Source of the DNA: Amorphophallus konjac
Taxonomy: Eukaryota > Streptophyta > Magnoliopsida > Alismatales > Araceae
Length of the DNA: 64,000 nucleotides
Direction of reading: 5' to 3'
Assembly: GCA_022559845.1 (NCBI GenBank)
Contig: CM040126.1
Coordinates: forward strand, 49,966,458 to 50,030,457
The notes beneath the pieces are model-generated. The model was not told the DNA's origin. It did no database searches and worked only from the letters and a program-made list of their open reading frames with translations. Shown here piece by piece: positions 12,621 through 23,304 of the stretch. A program made the translations under genes and the position numbers. The first letter of the stretch is position 1, and each line of letters begins with the position of its first letter.

Positions 12621-12632
12621 GCTTTGATACCA
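12621..12632 (-). other. Primer-binding site of element A
   Basis: The minus strand reads TGGTATCAAAGC, one base different from the usual tRNA-iMet complement. It lies three bases inside the right LTR boundary. Confidence 0.85.
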
Positions 12633-12635
12633 AAC

Positions 12636-14919
12636 TGATGCGGGACGGACACGGGGACCGACTCTACGGGGTATGGACCTCGGGCTCTAGATGTGGACGC
12701 GACCAGCAACACACACCAGGGAGACACTAAGCCCAACACTACGAGCTCCTAGTGGCGAAACGTCGCTAATAGAAGTGGAAGCTCACTCGTCGTCCCAAGC
12801 GAGGGAAAGCGCGGACCGTGCGCGGTTAAGGAACCGGCGGAGGTCAAGGGTAGTCCGACTCAACTTCCGGACTCGGATCGAGTCGCGGGACGGGTCACTC
12901 TCACTCTCACAGCGGTGAAATGAACACACGGGCTAGTACCTATCGCTCTCGGCAGCGGCAAAAGACCATATACTAAACTAGCAAGTGAATGCCGAGAAGT
13001 TAAGACCGTACCTCCACGCACCCGGCGTGGCGAAGACAACCCCGGCCGAATTACGGATCCCCGGTTAAACAATTTTACAACAGTACAATGATTTGACCCA
13101 CTCCACGCAGGGAGGTAAAAGGTCACATGTGGGGTCCGTGAATCACGCAAATCGGGTTGACGGGCAGCATCTTGATGTCGCCCGGCGGTGCCGAACTCCG
13201 CGTTTTCGTGCTTTCCGAACGGCGGGTTCTGCGGGCCCGTGGGGCCCACGGGTGGCGCTGGCCTCCGGATCTACAGGAGTGGGACCCACTGTGATGGGGA
13301 CCCCTGGTAGCGCGCCTCCACGGACGGCGGTCGGCCGGAAACACCGATCGGTGGCCGATCGGCTCCGATTCCCACGTTGTGAAGTTGCTGCCCACGGATT
13401 TTTTGTTGCTGTTTTCAGGCGCGCGCTCTGGCGAAAACGGCCGCTGCGATCAGCTCCGTCGTTGGAATGCAACGAAACCAGCGCCTTTGGAAAGACGATT
13501 CAAAATAATTCAATCCAGAGCCAGTGGGCTCTTCTGAACCTGTGCGGACCTGGGTTTTAACTATTTTTCAATTCTCTGCTCCACTGCTCCCAAAATCTCA
13601 GATCAGCATATCAGTTTCCTATAAATGGCCGTTGACCGCCTACGTACAGTTGGATTCAGAATTTGAGCTCTTCTTTGAAGTTGTAGGAATCAAACCACGG
13701 AACTGGAACTATTTTTGGAATTTGATTTGGAGGTGGTGGCGATTTGTTATGATTTTTGGGGTGACTAGTGGTCGGATCTGGGAACAGGTGGACAGAACTG
13801 TAGATGGGTCTGAGAATGATTTTTAGAAAATATGAGATGGGCGAATCAAAAAGTGAGAAAAATTGTGGATGAAGGGGTGGATGGATGGAATCCCCAGTAA
13901 AATTGGGCGAACTAACAAAAATCAAAAAGTGGATCTAAGACATGAAACTCAAGGCGGAGATGAACTTGGACAGAACTCTCGCAGAACCGAAATGAAAGAG
14001 TGGACGAAAATCAAAAATTAGGAAACATGATCTGAATGCTGGCCTGATTTTTGTGGGTAGAGAGGAACATCCCAGGAACAACGCCTCCAAATGTGGTAGC
14101 CAAATGAGCTCGGGGAAGACCTGTGAATTTCGAACAATCTGCTGTGGTACTGCGCGGGCAGAACTCCGTTGATGGCGATGGCGGTGCGGTGGCGGCTCGT
14201 GGCGGCGGCGGCGGCGATCGGAACTGATAGGGTGGAGTCTCACCACCTGAAGGAAGCCTTCACAGCTTCAAGGGGAAGATGGAGAGGAGAAGGGGGCGGC
14301 CTAGGCCATGCTCCAACAAATTTCATAATTCTTATGACATTAATTCATGAAAATGGGAAAATACAAGCATATATAGGTCACCCATCTAATCCATCCTCCA
14401 CCGTTGGATCTAGGGGTGTGAGATGGAGGGATGGGATGGCATGTGACCATTCCACAAAAATTAAAATAAAAAATAAGGGGAAGGGGGCGCCCTATTGACT
14501 TTGGTGGCAAGGGGGGGACAAGTTGGTAGCCACCTTGGACTTTGAAGTCCACTTGTCTCCCATGTGCCTTTTACCATTCAAACTTCTAGATGCCTCCATT
14601 TGACATGTTGACTGACCCCACATGGGCCCATGGGCTGAGGTGGATCAATGGGAGGGGCATGGGGGTCCCGTGGGGCCCAGGGGTCCCATTTTGCAAATAA
14701 GCCCTTCGTACACTGATAATTACATACCGAATATAATGAAATAAACACAAATTACACACACATAAAGGCTAACTAAATATGATAAAATGGGAGGCTCAAG
14801 GTGGAGTCTCCAGGCTGTCTCCGAGCCAGATGGACGCTGAGGTGGCTCGAGTCGTGCTCCGTGTGCGGTACCGGTGGCTCGGCGTGTCGCGCCGCTCAAC
14901 TGCTCGGGTGTCCGCACCA
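12636..14919 (-). repeat. 5' LTR of element A
   Basis: This 2284-bp copy matches 4967-7244 with scattered single-base differences and a few short indels, such as an extra GGC run near 14205. It is the 5' LTR in element orientation. Its TATATA candidate is at 14370-14375 (minus). Confidence 0.93.
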
Positions 14920-14924
14920 GCTTT
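14920..14924. repeat. Right TSD of element A (GCTTT)
   Basis: Exact copy of 4962-4966. Sirevirus gag resumes here in register. Confidence 0.92.
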
Positions 14925-15375
14925 TCCCGTGGCTTTTGATGGTTCCAATCTTAGCACCTGGCTAGGAGGCCTTTACGTTTGTGTGAACTCCATTGATCCT
15001 AAATTATGGAGTCTTCTATCTAATGGCCCACACCAAATATCTAATGATCAGACCAAGTGGTCTAGTGAGGACAGATTAAAGAACCGTGATAATATCATAG
15101 TTCTTAATATTTTGAGAGCTGCAGTTAATACTGACATATTTCCTTTTGTTCTCAGGTGCAATTCTGGAAAGGAAATCATGGACAGAGTGACTGCCGCTCA
15201 TGTGAACCAAGAAGGTCTATGTCTAATGGCCAATCGGAGTGATCACAATAGTGATCAAATGAATGAGACAGCGTCTCAAGTGAGCTCTGAAATAGAAGAA
15301 ATTACTTGTGATAAATTGGTATGCATGCATGAAGAACTTAATGACAGATATAAGAAAATGAAAATAAAAAATTGA
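14920..15375 (+). pseudogene. Sirevirus gag, N-terminal part after the insertion
   Basis: This part resembles the N-terminal Gag domain of Ty1/copia elements: it opens with AFDGSNLSTWLGG, followed by a DPKLWSLL segment. Gag coats the genomic RNA and forms the virus-like particle. The frame continues the eight bases left at 4959-4966. The apparent open frame upstream of 14920 belongs to the LTR of element A and is not part of this gene. A stop at 15373-15375 ends the frame, and the next part lies in another frame, so small indels near 15375-15420 have damaged it. Confidence 0.8.
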
Positions 15376-15384
15376 AAAAGAAGC

Positions 15385-16996
15385 TTGAACTAAATATTCT
15401 GATCATATTAAAAATGAAGCTTTGAAAGCTGAAATTGACAAACTCAAAATGAAATTGCAAGAGTTTAACAATGAGAAATCTGAATTGAATACTTTGAAGT
15501 CTGAGAATGATAGTCTTAGAATTAAACTCCTTGAAACTGAAAACTTAAGCAATAAATGTGTCTTTCTAAAAGAATTGAATGATGATCTTAATTCTGATGT
15601 TGAAATGCAGAAAAATCTGATTGTTTCTTTGAAACAAGAAAACCATTTGTTGCTTGAAAAGAAAAGAGAAGTTGAACAATCTGAAGAAATTATGATGGAA
15701 GAAAATGACAATATGAAAGATCAAAATAAAAAGCTTATGGTCCTCAATACTGTTATGTCTGATAGATGGTTGAAAATTGAAAAAGGAGAATGTATTTTGA
15801 AGGAAAATGAAACCAACAATGAAAAGGAATAAAAACTTCAAAATGAAATTCAAGTTCTTAAAAGTCTGAATGATGCCTTGCATCAACAATTAACTTCCTG
15901 TGAAGCTGATTTGTCCAGTTACGAAGCTATTATTGTTGGTTCAAATTCTGAGATTCAAAATCTTAAAGGTTCTTTGTCTAAGTTTATCGATGGACAAGAA
16001 AATTTGGACAAGATGTTAGGACTCAATGTCAACTTCAGAAAAGAAGGGCTGTGCTACAAGCAAGTTAATAAGAAATCCTTTAAAAACAAACTGAAAACAT
16101 CTTTTGTTAAAGCTTGTAATGAAGCCACTTCCTTGAAGCCCGAACAACCTATTGTTCAGAAAATTCAAACACAGAATAAAAGTGTGAAAAAGAAAACTTT
16201 TAGAAAGAAGAAAAGTAAATTGCATGCTGAAGAATCTCAGGCCAAGATATTTTCTGTTAAGAAGAAAAAGGTTAAATGTTTTTATTGTGGAAAATTTGGT
16301 CATGAGATGGTTGATTGTTTTGCTATGAAAAAGGATAATCTGAAGTGTGATAGCATTCATGCTAGGAATTTTCATGACGAGAAATATTCTTTTGTTCAGA
16401 ATAAAAGGTCTCAGTGTTTTTACTGTCATAAAACTGGTCATCTAATGCATAAATGTAAACTAATGAAACAAGATGACCTGAATGCTAAGAGACCTCAAGT
16501 TAAAAATCGTGGTTTTCAGAAGAAGAAAACTCATTGTTTGTGTTGTGGCAAAATGGGCCATATTGCTGCACAGTGTTGGCATGCTGAGGGAATAACATTT
16601 AATTCTAAACCTGTAAAATTCTCTGCTCCCAATAATGTTGGTAGTGATAAGTTGTTTGATAAAAGAAAAAATATTACATACTTTAACTATGGAAAGCCAG
16701 ACCACAGAGCTGCTGACTGTTGGCTGACTGGCAATGAAAAGATAAATTTTCATGCTAATAATAGAAACAACCATGTTCATTCACACCAATTTCATGTTCA
16801 TGCTAACTCATATAAGAAGAACATGGAATCTGTTAATTCTTGCCATTATTGTGGACAGATTGGTCATTTCATACCTAATTGCCATTTGATGAAGTCTGAT
16901 GACTCACTAGCTCAAAAATGTTTAAGAGCGCCATTCAGAGGTGCCACTGTCATTTCAGGACCCAAGACTTCTTGGGTACTTGCATGTGCAAAATAA
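15385..16996 (+). pseudogene. Sirevirus gag, coiled-coil and zinc-knuckle part
   Basis: A Lys/Glu/Leu/Asn-rich region (about 15420-16000) with heptad-like spacing suggests a long coiled coil. A basic stretch follows and then five CX2CX4HX4C positions. The first three (about 16277-16318, 16412-16456, 16532-16577) and the last (16839-16883) are intact, for example CFYCGKFGHEMVDC. The fourth (about 16676-16722) has lost its first two cysteines (YFNYGKPDHRAADC). Knuckles bind RNA during packaging. A TAA at 15830-15832 interrupts the frame. Translation ends at 16996, where protease and integrase would normally follow. None is recognisable. Confidence 0.8.
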
Positions 16997-18424
16997 CCCA
17001 ACTGTTGCAGGTGTGCCTTGGAGAGGAATAAAGTGGGTCAATAAACCAAGGCACTCAAGAATGAAAACCCCATGATTGCGTGGTACATGTTAGTTCTGAA
17101 AATCTTGCTTAAATTTTATCTTCTGAATTTGTCTGCTCTAAATGCCTGCGCATCATGTTAATTCTTTTATGCATTATCCAACTGAATCTCTTTGATAGTT
17201 TGAAATGCACAGGGAAATAATTATAGTTTAACTATGAATGCATTGCATATCTATGGCATATTGAATTGTTGTCAAACTCCCTGCATGTTGAAATTTCATA
17301 TGTTGCTTTGAAAAACCTCATTCATTGCATAGAGTCAGGGGGAGTTCAGCTGCCTCTGCATGATGGTCATGACTCTCATGTTTGTGTTTAGGAAATACTC
17401 TTAGAAGAGTCATTGCACATGCATACATGTAGTGATTGCATTGCACATCACGTATTTCGAAAACTCCAAAAAGAATGTTTAAATTCATGCATTTAGGGGA
17501 AGCTCTCGTGTGCTCATCACTCATATATGTCAGTCTTCTGATTATGACATATACTCTCTTGACATCTCATTGCATCTAGACAGGGGGAGCATTTTAGACT
17601 CATTAGTCTTGTTCAATCTGAACCAATCCTGTCTAGTCATTCAAATCACTCTCCTATTCTTGTGTGTTGATTGAATTTTAATCAGCTGAAATCTCAACTA
17701 TTTTGAAGTTGAAATCTATGTCTGCTACTCCTTAAATTGCTAAAGGAGAGCTTTGCTTGAATACTTTTTTTGTCAAACTTGTCAAGCTGATCTGTCTATA
17801 TTCCAGACTCAGCTATTGGTTTCTTGTAAATCTATCTGATGTATATTGATCATACCTGTTGCAAGCATGACTTCCATTTGTCTTACTCTCTATGCATGCT
17901 TGTCAAATGTCTCTTGCTGCTGAATGCTTTGTCTATGTTAAACATACAGAGAAGTGAAGTAATATCAGTTTGTGTACCCTTTCACAAATCCGAAATCACC
18001 TTTAATGAAGAATCTTCTATTATACAAGTTTAAGAATATTTGTTGATTTGAATTGGTTTAAGTCTTATGTATTCCTAAGTTTGAATTTGAAGGACCTGAA
18101 AATATCTGAATCAATTTTTTTTATAAACCTTAACTGACTGTCTCATGTAAGTTCATGTAAGATCTTCCGACATCTGAAAATTGAAACCTTGATTTACTTT
18201 GGTTGAGATGCATGTAACCTATATTATTTTTAAACAAGTCACTTTGAAAATTAAAAGGACAGCAATAGCAAAATCATTGTAAAAGAAATGTATATAGTGG
18301 CAGAGCAATGACTGAATTGCACTGAGAAACTGAACCCTCCATCAAAGAAATGGAGAGGATTTTATGTCATGAAGTGCTTCATGTTACCTCTGTTCATATG
18401 GTCAAATCTATAGGGATGGTTTCA

Positions 18425-18592
18425 CTTAGTAACTGGGGGTACTGGCGTCTGAAAAACGTGTACCCTTAATGTCAAAGGTGTAAATCATCTGTGTAGTTTT
18501 TGATCAGAGATAGATATGGTAGTTTATGCTTAGTAACTGGGGGTACTGACGTCTAACTCACGTGTACCCTTGATGTCAAAGGTATAAATGAC
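18425..18592 (+). repeat. 104-bp spaced direct repeat with GGGTAC/GTACCC hairpin
   Basis: CTTAGTAACTGGGGGTACTG recurs at 18425 and 18529. Each copy runs about 64 bp. GGGTAC pairs with a downstream GTACCC across a short loop. It lies in the non-coding 3' part of the Sirevirus-type element and its function is unknown. Confidence 0.7.
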
Positions 18593-19340
18593 ACATGTCT
18601 GGTCACTAAGCTCAATGTTAAAAGCAAAAGTGAAAAAGACTTGATGTAACTCCTTGCAATTCAAAATTCACTGAGTGTTACTTTGTTTAACCTCAATACT
18701 CTTGACTATTTTTCCTAAAGAAGTCAATGGAATTAATTGTGAAAGATGAAAGGAGTTTGTACTAGAATGTTATATGAGAAGTTGGTTCATTTTTATTAAA
18801 AAAATGCTTTAGATATGAGTATTGGATTTTATTGACAAAACTTATGTACATCATTCTTAAACCATGCTTGTCAATCAAAGCCATTTCATAAACCTTTATA
18901 ATAGAAGATTCTGAAACCTTAAACATGGATATATGGATTGGGTACCCTACTGAAAATCTTCTCTTCTCATATACTCTGACTTGGAGATCACACATGCTCA
19001 GATTCTGCTTACTTGAAACTCATTGTGCCACACATCAAGTTGTGCTTCTGTTAATCCTTTCAACCTGTCATGATCCGAACTGCTATATCAATGTACCAGG
19101 TATTAGACTTTCAATCTCACTGATCCTGTAGTTGCTGATCATCCATGATCCTCTTGTTGCATTCATGCTGTGTCATTAAGGGAGAGAATAGCTTTTCTAT
19201 GCCTTCATGACTTAGTCAAAGGGGGTGTTTTTTTTTTTTACTTCAATCCTTTCATGCATGTTTCTTTTTGCTGAAGTCAAAGGGGGAGATTAATTTGCCA
19301 TGAGAGTCAATGTTGACTCATAGTGTTGCCATCATCAAAA

Positions 19341-19350
19341 AGGGGGAGAT
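19341..19350 (+). other. Polypurine tract before the Sirevirus 3' LTR
   Basis: AGGGGGAGAT abuts the TGTTGTGCC start of the 3' LTR. It is repeated 60 bp upstream at 19281-19290. Confidence 0.85.
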
Positions 19351-20173
19351 TGTTGTGCCTCTGTGATTTTGATGATAGCAAACACTATGAGTCAACATGT
19401 GTTTGCATGAAATATTGAATGAGAGATTGAATGTTTATGCATCACGAGTATAATTGTTGTATGCATAACGAGTTTGATGAGCAATTTCATGGGTATGCTT
19501 GTGCATGCATCACACTGATTAAGGTCAATACAACCCTGTTCATTCAGTAGAGAGTCCGTGCATGTTTTTGTGCGTGTAAGGGTCAGTGCATATTTGGTGT
19601 TAGTCTAAGTCGGTGCAGCTTTTGCTGCAAGCACAAGTTGATGCATTTTGCTGTAGCTCAAGTCGATGCATACTTTGCATTGGGCAGATCACGACGGTGC
19701 AAACCTTGCTTTGAGCATATACGTCTTAGCACACTTAGAGTCCGTGCAAGTTTTGTCTTGCAGCATATCTCCAAGTCAGTGCATATTTGGTGTTAGTCAA
19801 AGTCGGTGCAGCTTTTGCTGCAAGCACAAGTTGATGCATTTTGCTGTAGCTCAAGTCGATGCATACTTTGCATTGGGCAGATCACGACGGTGCAAACCTT
19901 GCTTTGAGCATATACGTCATAGCACACTTAGAGTCCGTGCAAGTTTTGTCTTGCAGCATATCTCCAAGTCAGTGCATATCTAGGCTCATGCATGTTCAAG
20001 GGACATAGTCGGTGCAATGCACTGTAGCACACTTAGGTTAAGTCATTGCATATTTTATTTTGCGCATGCATATGAGTCTGTGCATCATTCATCCATTAGC
20101 TCAGCTCGCAGCTAAGTAAGTGCAATCCGTGTTCATTCTGCATACACAAAGTCTGTACATTCTTCGACGGCAT
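19351..20173 (+). repeat. Sirevirus 3' LTR, first part
   Basis: It matches 2486 to about 3306 of the 5' LTR, including the 193-bp repeats. It is broken at a GGCAT in the 54-bp array by the Tat insertion and continues at 50540. Confidence 0.92.
20169..20173. repeat. Left TSD of the Tat element (GGCAT)
   Basis: GGCAT precedes TGTTGATTTG and is repeated at 50535-50539. Confidence 0.92.
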
Positions 20174-20570
20174 TGTTGATTTGTTTTCTTTGTGGGTTGA
20201 TGAATGACAAATATAATGAGCAAATAACAACGATCTCAACCAACTTATGAACATGTGAACCATGAACCTAGGCAATCAGAACAAGCTCTAGCATGGGCAA
20301 TGCTATCTCAATCAAACTAAACTAAAGAAAGAAAATAAAAACACACGTCGGAGCGTGGAGCAAGGGATAAATGAAAACACACCGCGTGGGTGGAACAAGC
20401 AAAAGAAGTAGGAGATATGAGAGAGAGAAAACCAATGCCCAATACTAAGGAAGAACGTGATCGCCACCAAGGTAAACACAAGTCAAAGACCTGAGAAATA
20501 CCTTAGAATAGGAGGATGATGCACCCGCCCACGGGAGAGAGAAACCAATAGGAAACTGCAGCTCTGTTGA

Positions 20571-20665
20571 ATGTAACGGTCCAGAACCTACGCGTCACAG
20601 GAGTGTGACGGTCTCCCGATAAACCGTTAGAGTAACCTGACGCGTCTGATGAAGGCCGTCAGAGT
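20571..20665. repeat. Hairpin units, Tat 3' LTR, cluster 1
   Basis: Three units follow one another. Each opens with a TAACG/TGACG-type arm and closes with CGTTA or CGTCA, 15-20 bases apart, for example TGACGGTC with ACCGTTAG. The cluster lies downstream of the TATA box in element orientation, so it is probably transcribed. Confidence 0.75.
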
Positions 20666-21163
20666 GTCTGCAGAACAAGCTTGTGAATTCTTCAAACTCC
20701 AAACCTTCCAGCCAGCTAGAAAGCTTGGCCCTCGCCTTATGAACCCTGTAAACCTGCCGGAGAACGTAGAACACAACAAAATAGCCCCAGATTAGCCTTT
20801 AATCAAGCGTAGCATCAATAATCAAATGAACTCAATATCATGCAAAAGGAAAGGGGAATACCGGGGAAGTTTGGTTTTTTAACCCCTCTGGGCGTTTTAA
20901 AACATAGGAAGGATATTTAGATGATTGAAACAAGTGGAAGAATGTGAGAGGAGAAGTGGGACAATGCTTTGATGAAAAGGAGGAAGGAGAACACAAATAT
21001 GCCAATGATTGAACTTAAACACTTGAAACCAAAGTACTCCCTTGACTGAGATGCAGATGGACGTGGAAATCAACTCCTCTTGGTTGGATGTGACTCCAGA
21101 ACGCGGCAGCACTTCGACGCAAACTCTAGATTTCTCTCCTTTAGGCCATGAAGTTAAGGGTTC

Positions 21164-21171
21164 TATTTATA
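21164..21171 (-). promoter_or_regulatory. TATA box of the Tat 3' LTR
   Basis: TATAAATA on the minus strand, about 850 bp into the LTR. The counterpart in the 5' LTR is at 49678-49685. Confidence 0.6.
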
Positions 21172-21380
21172 GACCCTCAAACTCTCCGGTCGAGCAGAGG
21201 ATAATCCAGCAAGAAAGTAGGATGATTCTTAGCAAACTCTTGAAGATAAGACTCCCAAGAGTCCATAGAAACAAACAGAAGGTTCTGAGGATCAGATTTG
21301 GAAGAGAAATCACAAGATTAAACTCTCAATTCGACCACGGAGTAGCAGAGAAGGAGCAGACTTGGCCAGGACTCTCTGTT

Positions 21381-21815
21381 GGATGTAACGGCTGCACGAC
21401 AGACCGTCACAGGAATGTAACGTCCAGAGGAAGACCGTCACACAACCTTATCTCTTAAGAAGATAAGATCAACGGGGAGAAGTTCTAAAGTGTTGGACTC
21501 TTGAAGGATGTAACGGTCAATGGAAGATGCGTTAGAGGAATATAACGGTTGCACGGCAGACTGTCAGAGTCAACGGATAACCAGAAGGATAAGCATTGGA
21601 AAAAACAGGCCTTAAGCTCAAGGACTCCGCAAGATGTAACGACCAAGGGATGATGCGTCAGAAGAGGTAACGCGCCTGATATAGACCGTTAGAGACAATA
21701 GATAGCCAAAGGATAAGAACTGGAAAGAAGCCTTGAGGGTAAGGACTCTTCAATATGTAACGGCCATAGGCTGATGCGTTAGAGAAACGTAACGCCCCTG
21801 AAATAGACCGTTAGA
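21381..21815. repeat. Hairpin doublets, Tat 3' LTR, cluster 2
   Basis: Four doublets occur, about 100 bp apart. In most, the first unit closes with TGCGTTA or TGCGTCA and the second with AGACCGTTA or AGACCGTCA. They lie upstream of the TATA box (U3) in element orientation. Confidence 0.75.
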
Positions 21816-22022
21816 GACAATAAGATTTCAAATGAAAAGGAAAGCTTGCTAAGCTTCATCGAATGCAAGAAATCACGGAATCATACCCAACCAAGGAATC
21901 AAGACCCACGAAATAAACCCTCAACTGATCAAGAAGGCTCAATGAAAGGGAATAACTCGGAGCATCATATAGAATGAACAAGGAGATGACCCAACTCATT
22001 GGTCACAAAACGGGTGTCAACA

Positions 22023-22037
22023 GATGCCCCTCCTTAA
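22023..22037 (-). other. Polypurine tract of the Tat element
   Basis: The minus strand reads AAGGAGGGGCATC directly before the 3' LTR start (TGTTGACACC). Confidence 0.75.
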
Positions 22038-23304
22038 CGTCCTCTTTGCAGGGGAGCAAGCGAAGGTGAAGCGAAAGCGAAATGGAACATGGAGATGAAG
22101 CGGAAGTGAAGCAGAGCGGACCGAAAAGCGGGCGTTAAGGCAAACGACACCCGCTCTCATCCAACAAGCGATAGGAATTTTTTTAAAAACCTCAAACTAA
22201 TCACAAGGAAATAGCCAACCAAATGACGCATGTCTGGAGGAACTAACAACTAAGGAAAGGAAAACACGGCTAGCCGCCGGGGCAACAGAAAGGAAAGAGA
22301 CGATTGACTAAACTCCAGACAGGAATCTTCAGCTGACCAAATCAAGCGAACAGATTGAAGGAAACCTTATAATTTAGAGTGGAATGACTCTCCTTATTCG
22401 AGATCAAGAACACAGCTATTCACCATCATTGAGACACCTTGACAGATGAAGGCTCATGAATGCTCAAATATGCGTATGATGCATGCTGGGCTAAAATAAA
22501 GAAATCATTAAAACGAATGTAAAGAAAGATAAAATAACAAGATACTCGAGAATAGTATTGCTAGACCGGAGAAATCAGGGTCAGGACACCATCTGCAACC
22601 ACGGCGTGCAAGACAGAACCATCGTCCCCAAACTTTTCCAACCCAACGGCCTACCCAACGATTAAACATGTGCACTTAGATCATCATCATTTTTGTTTAA
22701 GGGGAACATCATATCCCAGAACACATGAATGACCAGCCGGTTCTCGAGATGACATATCATAGATAACATATAGTAATGCATTAAGGGATAAGGAATTCGG
22801 GATACTGTACCTGACTTACCTGCCTAACGAACTGCAAAGCATGATATTCATAACTTCCTTCACGAGCAAAAGGTTTAGCCAATGACAATTAACATAAGCA
22901 TGAAACGAGGCATAATCATTTGTACGCATGAAAAGCATTAATAATATACACCATGGAAGAAAATGTAACCATTCAAGCATCAAATAGACCACTTTCTCCA
23001 TCAAGAAATCCGCAAACTGTGACGGTCTAGACTGGGTGCGTCACACCACTCTGACGGTTCAAACCTGGGCCGTTAGAGCTTTGGCGGTTCACATTCTTCA
23101 ATGCTCAATTCAAACGGACCTAACGGTCTAGGATAGACGCGTCAGAGACTGTAACGGTCTAGCGATAGACCGTCACATTTCCTGAGCATCTAAAAAAAAC
23201 AAACCGAACGGTCACAAGCCTCATTCAAGCATTCATTCAAGCCCAAAACACCCCCAAAAGAAACCCCAGACCACCGAAGCAACCACCGGCGACCACCGAC
23301 GAGG
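22038..23304 (-). other. Non-coding region between Tat purine tract and antisense gene 1
   Basis: No gene is seen. The part at 22040-22140 is purine-rich with GAAGCG-type short repeats. A hairpin cluster lies at 23019-23177, just upstream of the plus-strand antisense gene, where it could also sit in that gene's promoter. Confidence 0.55.
23019..23177. repeat. Hairpin units upstream of antisense gene 1
   Basis: Four units with arms such as GACGGTCTA and TAGACCGTC occur about 130-290 bp upstream of the gene's ATG. The last unit, opening TAACGGTCTA, has eight or nine pairing positions. Confidence 0.75.

Larger units (their letters stand above)
4967..14919 (-). mobile_element. Element A: complete Ty3/gypsy chromovirus
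   Basis: This is a 9953-bp element with LTRs of 2278 and 2284 bp, a primer site next to the right LTR and a purine tract next to the left LTR. It has one gag-pol frame on the minus strand. Domain order is Gag, CCHC knuckle, protease, RT, RNase H, integrase, chromodomain, which places it among the chromoviruses. It inserted into the start of the Sirevirus gag with a perfect TSD, GCTTT. Three in-frame stops disable the polyprotein. The LTR copies look very alike by eye, suggesting a fairly recent insertion. Confidence 0.95.
16997..19350 (+). other. Sirevirus 3' non-coding region with multiple purine tracts
   Basis: No pol domain is recognisable in any frame. The stretch carries repeated G-rich tracts near 17338 (GGGGGAG), 17497, 17583, 19219, 19281 (AGGGGGAGAT) and 19341 (AGGGGGAGAT, abutting the 3' LTR). 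Multiple polypurine tracts before the 3' LTR are a described Sirevirus trait. Only the last is correctly placed to prime plus-strand synthesis. A 104-bp repeat is listed separately. Confidence 0.7.
20174..22022 (-). repeat. 3' LTR of the Tat element
   Basis: It is 1849 bp, begins TGTTGATTTG and ends GTGTCAACA on the plus strand, and closely matches 48690-50534. In element orientation it is the 3' LTR. It carries two clusters of hairpin units and a TATAAATA promoter candidate at 21164-21171 (minus). Confidence 0.93.

Noticed and set aside
21042..21458. 138-codon frame in the Tat LTR, also at 49556-49972
   Set aside because: Identical in both LTRs because the LTRs are copies. It overlaps the TATA box and the hairpin units, with no domain and no flanking gene.
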